A DNA stretch of 64,000 nt from Zhengitettix transpicula. Lineage: Eukaryota; Arthropoda; Insecta; Orthoptera; Tetrigidae. The notes beneath the pieces were generated by a model, which did no database searches, was not told the origin of the DNA, and saw only the letters and a program-made list of their open reading frames with translations. The translations under genes were made by a program, and so were the position numbers. Shown one piece after another: positions 1 through 11,034 of the stretch (positions within the stretch are counted from its first letter, which is position 1; each line of letters starts with the position of its first letter). The DNA lies in the NCBI GenBank assembly GCA_037074705.1, contig CM073595.1, positions 22,780,501 to 22,844,500 of the forward strand, in the 5' to 3' direction.

Positions 1-780
1 AATTTTGTACACGTGTTCCTTGCGAACAGGAAACAAACACTGTCTGGGTGAGACACGCCTACCACTCCCAGGAGCGAGGGTGGAAATATTCAAACATGAT
101 AAAACGGCCGATATTTGAGTCAGATAAATAATTCTGTAGGTCAAAGAGATTGATAGTGTTTCTACCGATGTTATCAGTATATAATTCAACCCCTTACAGC
201 ACGGAAAATGAGCACCCTTAAGGGTGGGGGTGGAGTGGCATTACATAATTATAACGCAAAAACAATCGAGAGCCGAGTCGATTCCGTTGTATGGAGGTGA
301 CTGAGTTTAATCATGACATTCAAGTTGCCGTTTAACTCCCCCAAGCGCGGGTGCTCAGGGGTGTAAAATTTCAAACATGTTAAACGGTCGATATTTGCGT
401 GGAATAAATATTTGTCGGGGTCAATGACATTGAAACTATTTCTACCGATGTTGTTTGTGTATCATTTATGGAAAAGGAGCACACTTAGGATAAAGGGGCG
501 TTACATAGAAATAACGATAGAACGACTGAGATTCGAGTCAAATCGGGGTTATGGATGTCGCTGAGTTTAATTATGACAACCTGTGCAATGCGCGGGGATG
601 GAAAATTTCGACCGTGTCAAAACGGCCGATATATTCGTCGAAAGAATGATTTCAACCGCTTTCGTCATGAAAGGTGAGCACATTTAGGGATAGGGGTCGA
701 GGAGCGTTACATAAAAATAACGCAAAAGCAACCGACATTGGAGTCAAATCAGGGGTTATGTATATGACAAGCTGGGCAAC
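1..780. repeat. Three diverged tandem units, about 190-260 bp each
   Basis: Units begin near 62, 320 and 579. Each repeats in order a segment like AAACGGCCGATATTTG, then TTTCTACCGATGTT (first two units), GGAAAAGGAGCAC or similar, ACATAA-AATAACGC, and GAGTCAAATCGGGGTTATG. Identity is visibly partial (roughly 65-75% by eye). No coding potential seen. The block could be an old satellite or tandem non-coding transposon remnants. Confidence 0.7.
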
Positions 781-1940
781 CTCGGGCATCCAGTTAGTTT
801 AAAATAAATACCCGGACAACGCCGACCACCCAGATATACCTGTTTAGTATAAATTTGAATTTCAGACGTTGTTCTTCCAGGATGGTCGTTAACAACTCGT
901 TCAGAAATTCCGAATGAACTTGGATTCAGTCGGAATCCAGGAATTCCGGTATTGATTTGATTTGGTATTGGTTATCCATGGAACAACATGCAGCTGAAAA
1001 AAATCTGAATAAATACTCGTGTAAAACTTGTCGACCAGGGGTGAAATAATTCCAGGAAATTAAATAAAATAATTTTAAAAATCTTAAGCAGTTACTTAAT
1101 TATCTCAAAGGATTTACTTACAATTTGTTTGTCGAAGTTGTTGAAAATTTTAAGCCGATGTTGCTGAACGGGCTAACAGGACGACGGCCTCAATTCGGCG
1201 CATTACGAAATGGCGGATCTTGAAGGGTTTTTATTTAAATTTTAAGAACGTTGAACTTAAGTCAGTCTCGACGGTCACGGTGTCGTTGTCCGAATTCAAC
1301 AAAATACGTGTTATTTCATTAAGGTATGTCCGAAGTCACATCGGTTAGATTAATCTGCAAATCTATGTCTACGCATACCTTATACAAGTTTCTATTTGTT
1401 GCGGTCGCCGAGCAGAAGCTTAGATGTGAAGGACGCAGCAACAGTAGGAAGTATGAAGTGCTCCGTATCATTCCAGGAAATGAAACCGAAGTAAATATTC
1501 ATGAGTCGCCGTCAGACGACTTTCCTTTGCAGCTGTTGAAAGACTTATGTTAGAAGCTAAGTGCAGATTTTCCCTGCTGTCAGCTTCAGAGAATGGACCG
1601 GTTCAATGGGAATTCCCCGCGTTCTCGGTAAAGCCCATTGCGCTTCGAGCATTGTTATCTTACAAACGATTTTCTGCACGAGTAATCCGTCACTTTTCTG
1701 TTCTGAACCATTAAGTACGCGCCTGTTTGAAACGGGACCACAATTCTACAAACCAAATATTTCTATCTAGAGATTTATTACAACGTCATAACCAATTGTT
1801 TCAATACACTGGATATTACTTTATTCGAAGAACAACATAAGAATACTGGATACTGAAAGCAAGTTTCATGTTAAACGTACCTCAGAAATAGCAGTGATGC
1901 AGTTTTATCTTTCTGATCTCATTTTATCGGTTAAAATGGA
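781..1940. other. Unassigned stretch with a possible coding relic on +
   Basis: Mostly unrecognised AT-rich DNA. On the plus strand, 1326-1553 reads 75 codons and an overlapping frame around 1568-1710 reads a protein-like stretch (for example NGPVQWEFPAFSV) to a TAA. This suggests a frameshifted relic, probably of a transposon, but I recognise no family. Confidence 0.3.
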
Positions 1941-1944
1941 TAGT

Positions 1945-2012
1945 TCGTGAGGTATAGCAAGGCGTATGAAATGCGCAGTAGGAGAAGGGAGAAGATGGAG
2001 GGGAGTGTTGTC
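1945..2012 (+). repeat. Interspersed repeat segment, copy 1
   Basis: The segment GAGGTATAGCAAGGCGTATG onward recurs at 63305-63370 with few differences. It contains purine-rich GGGAGAAGATGGAGGGGAG. Family unknown; it directly precedes the left arm of the inverted pair at 2041. Confidence 0.6.
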
Positions 2013-2040
2013 CTCAGGGCGAAAATTCCTCCTTGGATGC

Positions 2041-2262
2041 AAGTATTTGTTTTCGAATTTGATTTAATATTATTTTTATGGTTATATATTCTTATATTAT
2101 TTAAAATCATGACATTTTAATGTAATTTACATTTTAAAAAAATTATTTGTGGCTGTATTAAAATAACGGTTTAATCAATCATATTATTAATAATATACAG
2201 ACAGTCCTTTATCGTTATTTATGAAACAACTAAAAAATATTTTTGACACATGCTAAAATGTT
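2041..2262 (+). repeat. Interspersed repeat, left member of an inverted pair
   Basis: About 220 bp that match, inverted, 6585-6804, with scattered substitutions. Shared words include TTTGTTTTCGAATTTGATTT, ATCATGACATTTTAATGT and GGTTTAATCAATCAT. Part of the same family recurs at 7360-7440. The two copies diverge sharply beyond 2262. Confidence 0.8.
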
Positions 2263-2606
2263 TTCTTCGGCTATTTCTGCAAGAATATTCCATATCTTTG
2301 AAGAACTTTTATAGAACAATATTAATCAATCATTAAGGTCCCGTTATCTTTATATTGCTCACCTGATGAACTGCCAAATTAGACAGTGTATTTAATAAAC
2401 AATTTCTCAATGTTTGACCATTGAATTTGTTTATGCATATGAATAAAAAATATTAAACTTATATTTCACTCATTGGTTCCGTTAGTCCTCTATTGAGGAA
2501 ATATACCACGTCAAATGCATCAATTAATTTAATAAATAATGATATATTTAAAACGGAGAATATATATATTGTGGTAATTAAAAGAAATCATTAATAATAA
2601 ACAAAT

Positions 2607-3015
2607 ATTTGGACTCGCGTTGTCAACGGCGGAAGGCACACGAGATGTACAAAAGGAGATAATGATGGAATAATTGAGCGACAGATGGCAAATTAAAAGA
2701 GGGTGAGTTAAGTGGGTGTACGCCCGGCTCTGAGTTGCGGGGCGCAGATTTTTCACACGAACTCTGGTTAACCCGAACTCTGTGGAGAAGGGGAAAAGGT
2801 ACGCCCGAACTATGTGGGGAGGTGCGAAAGTGCACCCGAGCTCTCTCTCTTAGGGCATCTGAACTTTGTAGGGAGGTGTGAAAAAGGCTGTCCTGAGTCG
2901 TAGTTTGAACTCGAATTATCAGCGGCAGAAGGGACACGAGTGGTACACAACGACGAGGTAATGGATAATTGAGAGACAGATAGCAAATGAGACGAGGGTG
3001 TGGGGAGAAGTGCAC
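2607..3015 (+). repeat. Duplicated unit flanking the satellite, two copies 294 bp apart
   Basis: A segment from about 2607 (GACTCGCGTTGTCAACGGCGG) to 2722 is repeated at about 2904-3014 (GAACTCGAATTATCAGCGGC), at roughly 75% identity. Between them are reiterated short phrases of the type CCCGAACTCTGTGGGGAGG. Minus-strand ORFs here are repetitive and not credible genes. Confidence 0.65.
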
Positions 3016-3079
3016 ACGGCTTCGTTGTAAAGTACGCAAAAGAAACAAATATAAGGCGTCGTAAGAGGAGATCAGTAAT

Positions 3080-5276
3080 CAGTCTGTCAGCAGAGTTTGT
3101 CGGTGGACGTTGAGACCGGATTAGGCCAAGTTAGGTGGCCGAGATAAACGATCAGTCATCAAGAGGAGTTTCGTCGTGGAAATAAGTCAATCTATTAGCA
3201 GCAATCGTCGGTAGGAGTTCGTCGTGAAAATCAGTCTGTCAGCAGAGTTTGTCGGTGGACGTTGAGACCGGATTAGGCCAAGTTAGGTGGCCGAAATAAA
3301 CGATCAGTCATCAACAGGAGTTTCGTCGTGGAAATAAGTCAATCTATTAGCAGCAATCGTCGGTAGGAGTTCGTCGTGAAAATCAGTCTGTCAGCAGAGT
3401 TTGTCGGTGGACGTTGAGACCGGATTAGGCCAAGTTAGGTGGCCGAGATAAACGATCAGTCATCAACAGGAGTTTCGTCGTGGAAATAAGTCAATCTATT
3501 AGCAGCAATCGTCGGTAGGAGTTCGTCGTGAAAATCAGTCTGTCAGCAGAGTTTGTCGGTGGACGTTGAGACCGGATTAGGCCAAGTTAGGTGGCCGAAA
3601 TAAACGATCAGTCATCAACAGGAGTTTCGTCGTGGAAATAAGTCAATCTATTAGCAGCAATCGTCGGTAGGAGTTCGTCGTGAAAATCAGTCTGTCAGCA
3701 GAGTTTGTCGGTGGACGTTGAGACCGGATTAGGCCAAGTTAGGTGGCCGAGATAAACGATCAGTCATCAACAGGAGTTTCGTCGTGGAAATAAGTCAATC
3801 TATTAGCAGCAATCGTCGGTAGGAGTTCGTCGTGAAAACTACTCTGTCAGCAGAGTTTGTCGGTGGACGTTGAGACCGGATTAGGCCAAGTTAGGTGGCC
3901 GAGATAAACGATCAGTCATCAACAGGAGTTTCGTCGTGGAAATAAGCCAATCTATTAGCAGCAATCGTCGGTAGGAGTTCGTCGTGAAAATCAGTCTGTC
4001 AGCAGAGTTTGTCGGTGGACGTTGAGAACGGATTAGGCCAAGTTAGGTGACCGAGATAAACGATCAGTCATCAACAGGAGTTTCGTCGTGGAAATAAGTC
4101 AATCTATTAGCAGCAATCGTCGGTAGGAGTTCGTCGTGAAAACTACTCTGTCAGCAGAGTTTGTCGGTGGACGTTGAGACCGGATTAGGCCAAGTTAGGT
4201 GGCCGAGATAAACGATCAGTCATCAACAGGAGTTTCGTCGTGGAAATAAGTCAATCTATTAGCAGCAATCGTCGGTAGGAGTTCGTCGTGAAAACTACTC
4301 TGTCAGCAGAGTTTGTCGGTGGACGTTGAGACCGGATTAGGCCAAGTTAGGTGGCCGAGATAAACGATCAGTCATCAACAGGAGTTTCGTCGTGGAAATA
4401 AGTCAATCTATTAGCAGCAATCGTCGGTAGGAGTTCGTCGTGAAAACTACTCTGTCAGCAGAGTTTGTCGGTGGACGTTGAGACCGGATTAGGCCAAGTT
4501 AGGTGGCCGAGATAAACGATCAGTCATCAACAGGAGTTTCGTCGTGGAAATAAGTCAATCTATTAGCAGCAATCGTCGGTAGGAGTTCGTCGTGAAAACT
4601 ACTCTGTCAGCAGAGTTTGTCGGTGGACGTTGAGACCGGATTAGGCCAAGTTAGGTGGCCGAGATAAACGATCAGTCATCAACAGGAGTTTCGTCGTGGA
4701 AATAAGCCAATCTATTAGCAGCAATCGTCGGTAGGAGTTCGTCGTGAAAATCAGTCTGTCAGCAGAGTTTGTCGGTGGACGTTGAGACCGGATTAGGCCA
4801 AGTTAGGTGGCCGAGATAAACGATCAGTCATCAACAGGAGTTTCGTCGTGGAAATAAGCCAATCTATTAGCAGCAATCGTCGGTAGGAGTTCGTCGTGAA
4901 AACTACTCTGTCAGCAGAGTTTGTCGGTGGACGTTGAGACCGGATTAGGCCAAGTTAGGTGGCCGAGATAAACGATCAGTCATCAACAGGAGTTTCGTCG
5001 TGGAAATAAGCCAATCTATTAGCAGCAATCGTCGGTAGGAGTTCGTCGTGAAAATCAGTCTGTCAGCAGAGTTTGTCGGTGGACGTTGAGAACGGATTAG
5101 GCCAAGTTAGGTGGCCGAGATAAACGATCAGTCATCAACAGGAGTTTCGTCGTGGAAATAAGTCAATCTATTAGCAGCAATCGTCGGTAGGAGTTCGTCG
5201 TGAAAACTACTCTGTCAGCAGAGTTTGTCGGTGGACGTTGAGACCGGATTAGGCCAAGTTAGGTGGCCGAGATAAA
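3080..5276 (+). repeat. 152-bp tandem satellite, 14 full copies plus part of a fifteenth
   Basis: Copies start at 3080, 3232, 3384, 3536, 3688, 3840, 3992, 4144, 4296, 4448, 4600, 4752, 4904, 5056 and 5208, an exact 152-bp period with no indels. Copies differ at only a few sites: the start reads TCAGTC or CTACTC, GAGACCGG or GAGAACGG, CCGAGATAAA or CCGAAATAAA, AAGTCAA or AAGCCAA. The unit is GC-richer than its flanks, and its length is not a multiple of 3, so it does not code for a protein repeat. A strongly diverged copy continues from 5277 to about 5395. Confidence 0.97.
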
Positions 5277-5395
5277 TCAATCAGTCATCAGCAGTTTGTC
5301 AGAAGAGATTGTCGGTGGACATTGGGCCCAGTTAGGAGGCCGAAAAAAATAAGTAAATTGTTTGGAGGAATTCGTCGTGAATCGTTGTGTGAGTA

Positions 5396-5870
5396 AGGCC
5401 ATCGTTGATAGAAGGCTGTGCAAGTATAAAGTGTGAGCACAACTTGGTGCTCTTAATGGACTGTATAAAGTGAGTGAGTGTTCGTATGCGAGTAAGTCAA
5501 ATTGCATGGATTGCCAGAGAAATTGTAAGTTCAATATTTCACAGTATTCATAGTAGTAAACTTTTAAGTAAAGGTATAATCGTCAGATTTCAAAATTCAA
5601 ATTTGGTTATTGTATGTGTTTTTCTTTATTGCATTGTAAAAGTTGTTTAACAAGTATTCGTTTTATTAAAGACCCATTAAACGACCCTGAGAAAGATTAA
5701 ATTTTATTGTATAACATTAATTACTAATTGTTGTAAAAATCCATTTGATTACTTGTATAAATGTTAAAATGTGCGTTTGATAAATAATAATTGTTTGTTT
5801 AAACTGCTTGTGTCACGTATTATTTTAATATAAGACCGATTATTACAAATTGACGCTCCGAAGTGGGGCT
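5396..5870 (+). mobile_element. Possible LTR 3' end and primer-binding site
   Basis: Downstream of the satellite the sequence reads like LTR R-U5: GAGTGAGTGTTCGTATGCGAG, later ACCCATTAAACGACCCTGAG, ending TATTACA next to TTGACGCTCCGAAGTGGGGC (5850-5869). That resembles the LTR-end/primer-binding-site junction of Ty3/Gypsy-type elements. No gag or pol follows, so this would be a solo or truncated LTR. The call rests on resemblance only. Confidence 0.4.
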
Positions 5871-6480
5871 AAACTGGTAGTATAAAAAGTAAATATTACA
5901 ATATATTCTAAATAAAAACTTTTAAATTAATTAATTTATTACACATTTGAAAGTCAATTAATGTAATATTCAACTGGAAGATATTTAATTATTTACTGTA
6001 CTTAACTTTGGAAATCAATTTAATGTCAAACTAACTTTTGAAAAATTTAAAAAATTTAAATTTTACTTTATAATTTCAACCAAATCGAAGCAATTTTCAA
6101 TTTATAAAATTTTAATAACAATTCTTAAAATTGTGTGAAAAGTTTTAAATGATAAAATTGAAATTTAATTAATATAAATTATAAAGAATTTATTAAAACA
6201 AAATTTACGTTACGCAAGTTTTACATACGTTTTGCCACGGCTCTTTATTTAAATGAGACTCTTGTTTTTATCTCAGGGCGTTTTATCAGGCCGCTTGAAA
6301 AGTATAGAACTAAAATAAAATATTAAATTTACAAGAAATGTTCAGCTTAAATTACAAAATGATATATTTTAACATATTCCCCCAAAATAGAAACAAAATG
6401 AAATGAAATTTGTTTAATTTCAAACACACTTTACAGTCGAACATACAGCGAACACGTGCAGCGAAGTCTACCAAAGGGTA
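5871..6480. other. AT-rich spacer, nothing recognised
   Basis: Very AT-rich sequence (ATTTAAATT-type words). No ORF, RNA gene or clear repeat seen. Confidence 0.6.
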
Positions 6481-6487
6481 TATTACA

Positions 6488-6804
6488 ATATATAGGGTGA
6501 GTCAGATGAAACTAGCACCGCAGATATTTTTACAGAATTGAAGTCTAGACAAAGGCTCGTAATTTCAATACACCATTATTACTCATTTTAGCATGTGTTG
6601 AAAATGTTTTTTAGTTGTTTCATAAAAAACGATAACGGACTGTGTGTATATATATTATTAATATTATGATTGATTAAACCATTATTTTAATACAGCCACA
6701 TATAATTTTTAAATGTAAAGGACATTAAAATGTCATGATTTTAAATAATATAAGAATATATAACCATAAAAATAATATTAAATCAAATTCGAAAACAAAT
6801 ACTG
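6488..6804 (-). repeat. Interspersed repeat, right member of an inverted pair, with terminal module
   Basis: 6585-6804 is the inverted counterpart of 2041-2262. It continues to 6488 with TATAGGGTGAGTCAGATGAA (read on plus), a module seen again at 7495-7600. The module probably marks one end of the element. The short ORFs across it (6735-6992 and the opposite strand) are AT-rich chance frames. Confidence 0.75.
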
Positions 6805-7344
6805 CCCTTTCCATGCATTACAAAGTAACGAAACATGATATTAATTTTTTTAACATAAAAATTTTGCATACAAGCAATAATTTACAAAAAAGAAAAAATT
6901 TAAAATCGCTATATTTTTACAAAAAGAATAAAATTTCTATGAACGCCAGAAGTAAAATAGGTGATATTGGTAAGCATCCAAAAAATATTTGAAAATCGTA
7001 TAAATAAGAATATAAGCTGAAGTATTTGCCATTATCCGTCTCCAATCGATATCCTTGATATATCGATATGGAAATTGTTTTTTTGTGGTAGATACAACAC
7101 GACCAGTAAGTCAGAGCTTGGCCATTAAACAATAAACATCTTACCCTATTGCAAATAATAGGATGTGACATAACCATGACAAAAATGTTGGCCTAATAAA
7201 ATATTTTAATTTAATTATTAGGTATGAGAAATATGATTAAATATCTGTGACGTAATATAGTAATATATGGTATACACATAATTTAAATTAAATACTGTAC
7301 ATAATAATTTTTCTGTTTTTACAGATGAATATGGTTAGTTCCTG

Positions 7345-7610
7345 ACGACCTATTTACATTCATGATGACATTTTAATGTAATTTACACTGAAAATTTTTT
7401 TATATGTGACTATTAAAATAAGTGTTTATTAAATTAAAATATTGATAATTCATTTTACTTTAAATTATATAAATAAAATCGAAATATTACAATATATATG
7501 GTGAATCAGATAAAATTTGCACCGCAATTATTTCTAAAATGAATGGTGCTATTGGCATGCGGTTTTCACAGAATTTAAGTCTAGACAAAGGCTCGTATTA
7601 TCAGCGCATA
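7345..7610 (+). repeat. Further partial copies of the same interspersed repeat
   Basis: 7360-7440 repeats GATGACATTTTAATGTAATTTACA and the following segment in the 2041 orientation. 7495-7600 repeats TGGTGAATCAGATAAAATTTGCACCGC and TAAGTCTAGACAAAGGCTCG in the 6488 orientation, with about 36 bp more than the 6488 copy. Confidence 0.65.
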
Positions 7611-7762
7611 CACAGATGCAAACAATGATTAGAATGTGATTTTTTTAAAATAAAAAAGCCCTTTGATATTGAAAAAAAAAAGTAGACTGGATTAGAATGT
7701 CAGTGGTGTTTTTGCTTGATTCTAGTGCAAGTATCTGACGCGATATCTAAATAGAAACAAGT

Positions 7763-8019
7763 GATTGGAAAAAATGCCGGCCTGCTGTGTAGCAGGGGCC
7801 AGCGTCATTGCCTCGCCTCACAGAGGTCCCGGGTTCGAATCCCGGCATGGGCATGGATGTTTGTGTTCGTCCTGGTCAAGAAAACTGGGGTTAAGGTTGT
7901 GGGACCAGGTGTCACTCCTAAATCCAGAATGTGTCATGTAAGATGACAGTCTGGCAGCCGTCTCGGTAGGCCAAGGCCCTTCATGGGCTGTCGAGCCAAG
8001 GAGTTAGATTGGAAAAAAT
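7763..8019 (+). mobile_element. tRNA-derived SINE with 13-bp target-site duplication
   Basis: Body 7776-8006, about 231 bp. The head has an A-box-like TAGCAGGGGCC (7790-7800) and a perfect B box GGTTCGAATCC (7832-7842), which gives an internal RNA polymerase III promoter. The T stem-loop is intact (7829-7845), but the acceptor stem does not pair, so this is not a working tRNA. A non-tRNA tail follows, with a conserved region around 7926-8000. The element is flanked by perfect copies of GATTGGAAAAAAT at 7763-7775 and 8007-8019, typical of LINE-driven insertion. The 61-codon ORF across it is incidental. Confidence 0.9.
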
Positions 8020-11010
8020 AAAAATTAATTAATGTTCTGGCTGCTGTTGCAGTAGATCCGTAAATTAGTTCCCGTATGTGGTTACTTGAGAATACTTAAT
8101 AATTCATCATTGAACAAGATTGAGAAGAAACCCGAACCATATCTAGCTATTAACTGTTCCGCTTCCGGCCGTGACGTGTGTGAAGCCTAACTGCTTTTAA
8201 TACTGAATAGTGTTATACTCGTACAGCTGTCGGTTCATTAAGGTTAATCGCCCAGGTCCTTTCGGTACATGTCAAGAGGTAATCCTCGATCAGCATCCCA
8301 AATAACGAAATTACCCATCGACTTTATCCCAAACACCGTAATTTCAAATTACAAATCGTCATTTATGGCACACGTAGAACCCCCCCCCCCCCATTTCATC
8401 CCTAAACTCAAACAGGCAGTATAGAGAAGAATACTAATTTGATTGGTTGCCCTTGTGCTCCACTTTCCATAGTCGCGCTCCGGCAGTCAGACGTCTCAAG
8501 GCTACCAGGTCAAGGACACTCTGCTTTCACATTCTTCGTCAGGCAACGAGACTAATTTTTGTCATAAGCTTAACAATTTAGGCATAATCGAAGGCGTTCG
8601 GACTGTAAGTAGCCATCCGTTGACATAACAATGCCAAAATTGAATCCGAAAACGACGTGGTAAGAAGAGAGACGAAGAATTGGACTTTTTTCTTACAACG
8701 GTAAGAAATCATTATTGTATATTATTAAAATAATGTGTGACATTAATATTAAGTACAAGAACCAGTGGTGCCTCGTCAGTTCTTTAAGTTATGTGCTACA
8801 TCACCTCAAAAAAATAGGATAACTATGAAAAATAGTACAACAGCGATAGTGTTACCAATATTCTGACCCCAACACCTACTATGCTATATTTCGAATTCCG
8901 TCAACATAATATACAATAGTGTCTTGTTTTCAACAGCGGAATAATTTAGCACCAAATTGACCCTCATTTCTAACACGACAATATTTTATCTTCGTGCATA
9001 TTTTAAAGGTAATCTTTGGAAACAGCCATGCATGATGACAATATTGTGCAGTAAATTTCCGCACTATGATGCCCCTTAAATGATTTTTTTTCTTTAAAAT
9101 AACCTTTGATTTTTTTAAAAAAAAGATACCACCCAAAATGTCCGAATACTATTTTTGTTTCGAAAATATAAACTACTTCAAAATAAGGTTTTTAATTCCT
9201 GAGTGGTTAAAATTTGATTTAGTTCCTGATTGTTTCTACGTGCTGTTTGATCTGTAGCACCAAGAAGAGGCAGTTTGTCGAACTTCACGAGTGGTGCAGT
9301 GAGGGGCGAAACAGAACACTGCGCTTGCGCATTTGTCATACGAGACAGAAATCTTGTGGTAGGGCCGCTTGTAGCACAGACATGGCCAGCTGGCTGCATT
9401 AGCGGGAGCGAGTGCGCCGCAAGGCGGGCAGTTTAAAAAGTCTTCCAAATCGAACCAGAAATTAACAACGTTAAAACACAATTATTGTAATATTGTTCTT
9501 GCAATTAAGAAAAAAATTCTTCCTAAGTTAATCTATGTGAACAACAAGAAACCATCTCTTTCCGATACTGATTACTTTTCAGCTATTGTTCACGCAGTAA
9601 TTGCGCCACTTTCAAAGTGAGCTATAAATACGAATACAGAAGATCTCTTCACAGTGCTATAGAGACAAAAGTCTTAAGTCGCCAGATATTTATTTTTGAT
9701 TTACTTTCTGAAATTTGGATCAGATTCCGAAACTTCATAAACGAGACGATATCCTTAAGCTCCTTCCACTAATTCAGTAACTCTGTAATCGGAACGGGAC
9801 CTTGGTCTCTTCCATCAGGTCTCAGGAAAACTACACACACGTGAAAAAAACAAAGATCAAGAAGGTATAAGAATGTCGGATCATATTTCTCCTTTCGCAC
9901 TCAAGGTCTTACTTACCGGAGAAAATGTCGGCATACTCTCAATATTAATCGTATTAAAGTGAGAAATAAATACAACGAAAATCTTTCCATATTTTATAAC
10001 ACTGTCAATAAAAATCGACTGAGTTTGGTTAATGTTGGCTAGGAATTAAATATAAATAAAAGCTATTATAAAAACGTGTTTTGCGTGTGTAAAAATCAAA
10101 ATTCGTTTACTTCCCGAGTGTCGTGCCTCTTATCTGCAAAATAGTTTCGCTATGTGGGAATGACGTTTGAGAATTTAGCGAGAATAGAGTATTAATAGCG
10201 AGGTCTGTGACTCGCTCGTGACGCGGTCAAGTCACAAATTACGCAACTAGTTGCAGTGAGGTCCTTGACATTTCGGAAGTTATAAACATGGAGTCCGTGT
10301 AAAAATAGAAATCAATTTATTTAAAAGTGGTACACATGACCTGAGAGTGAGTCAAATATTGACGCGGCATACTCCTTTTCTGTGAAATCCCTAACACGTC
10401 CTTACGGAAACACTAAATGACTAATTGGTTGTGATGCCCAACAAGTAGAGCACTTTGCAAAAATTCCAAAATCATTTATTTTATCTTTATTCGCTTGATG
10501 GTTAATTTTAGAAAGAGGGGATGGATATAAACGAAGGACTTGAGCAATACAGAAATGTAATAGTGACAGGCATATCCAAAAAGCAAAATTATATATTGGA
10601 GGTATCAACAAGTGTTAAAACATTTTTGAGTTCGGTTTTAATAACAGCTTGAAACACGACATGAATCGTTTAATGGATTGGACCTTGTAAATCAAAATTA
10701 TTTCAGTTTAAATTGGAAAATTATGAATTCCCTGGCTTTCATCAATATGGTATTGTAGTAACAAACATTTCGAGCATACAAATTACCAAAATATTTATAC
10801 TACAACAACACAAGTGAAAATAATTTTACGTCATGGTACTGCATAATATATATACATATATTCTCACTGCAGTTTCAGAATCCACTCAAGTAGATGGAAC
10901 AGAAAACTTTCTTTGTCGAGTCCTGGATTTTAAAGAGAATGATGATAATTGTGATGTCTTGAATTAAATATTAAAAGGAAAAAACCTCACACTTTGTTAT
11001 AAAAAAAGCA
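8020..11010. other. Gene-poor stretch, nothing firmly recognised
   Basis: No supported gene. Small ORFs at 8930-9136, 9178-9481 and 10402-10611 (minus) lack domain signatures. A poly-C run lies at about 8382-8393. The GC-richer parts (8150-8560 and 9250-9440) may be old repeats. Confidence 0.5.
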
Positions 11011-11028
11011 ACAATTTAAAGGTAACAG

Positions 11029-11034
11029 TTTATT
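11029..11034 (-). terminator. Candidate minus-strand polyadenylation signal
   Basis: AATAAA on the minus strand, in the context TTTTCAATAAACTG. UGUA-type words lie upstream and a GU-rich TGTGAGGTTTTTT is about 40 bp downstream on that strand. It could end a very long KDM7 3' UTR (stop at 22411), but nothing here proves continuity. Confidence 0.3.

Noticed and set aside
2529..3048. Minus-strand ORFs of 75 and 141 codons next to the satellite
   Set aside because: They run through duplicated non-coding units and repeat the same residues; no domain and no splice context.
3080..5276. CRISPR array
   Set aside because: The repeats are contiguous 152-bp units without unique spacers, in a eukaryotic setting.
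7774..7852. A tRNA gene at the SINE head
   Set aside because: The B box and T stem are good, but the acceptor and D-arm sequences do not pair, and a SINE tail and target-site duplication follow.
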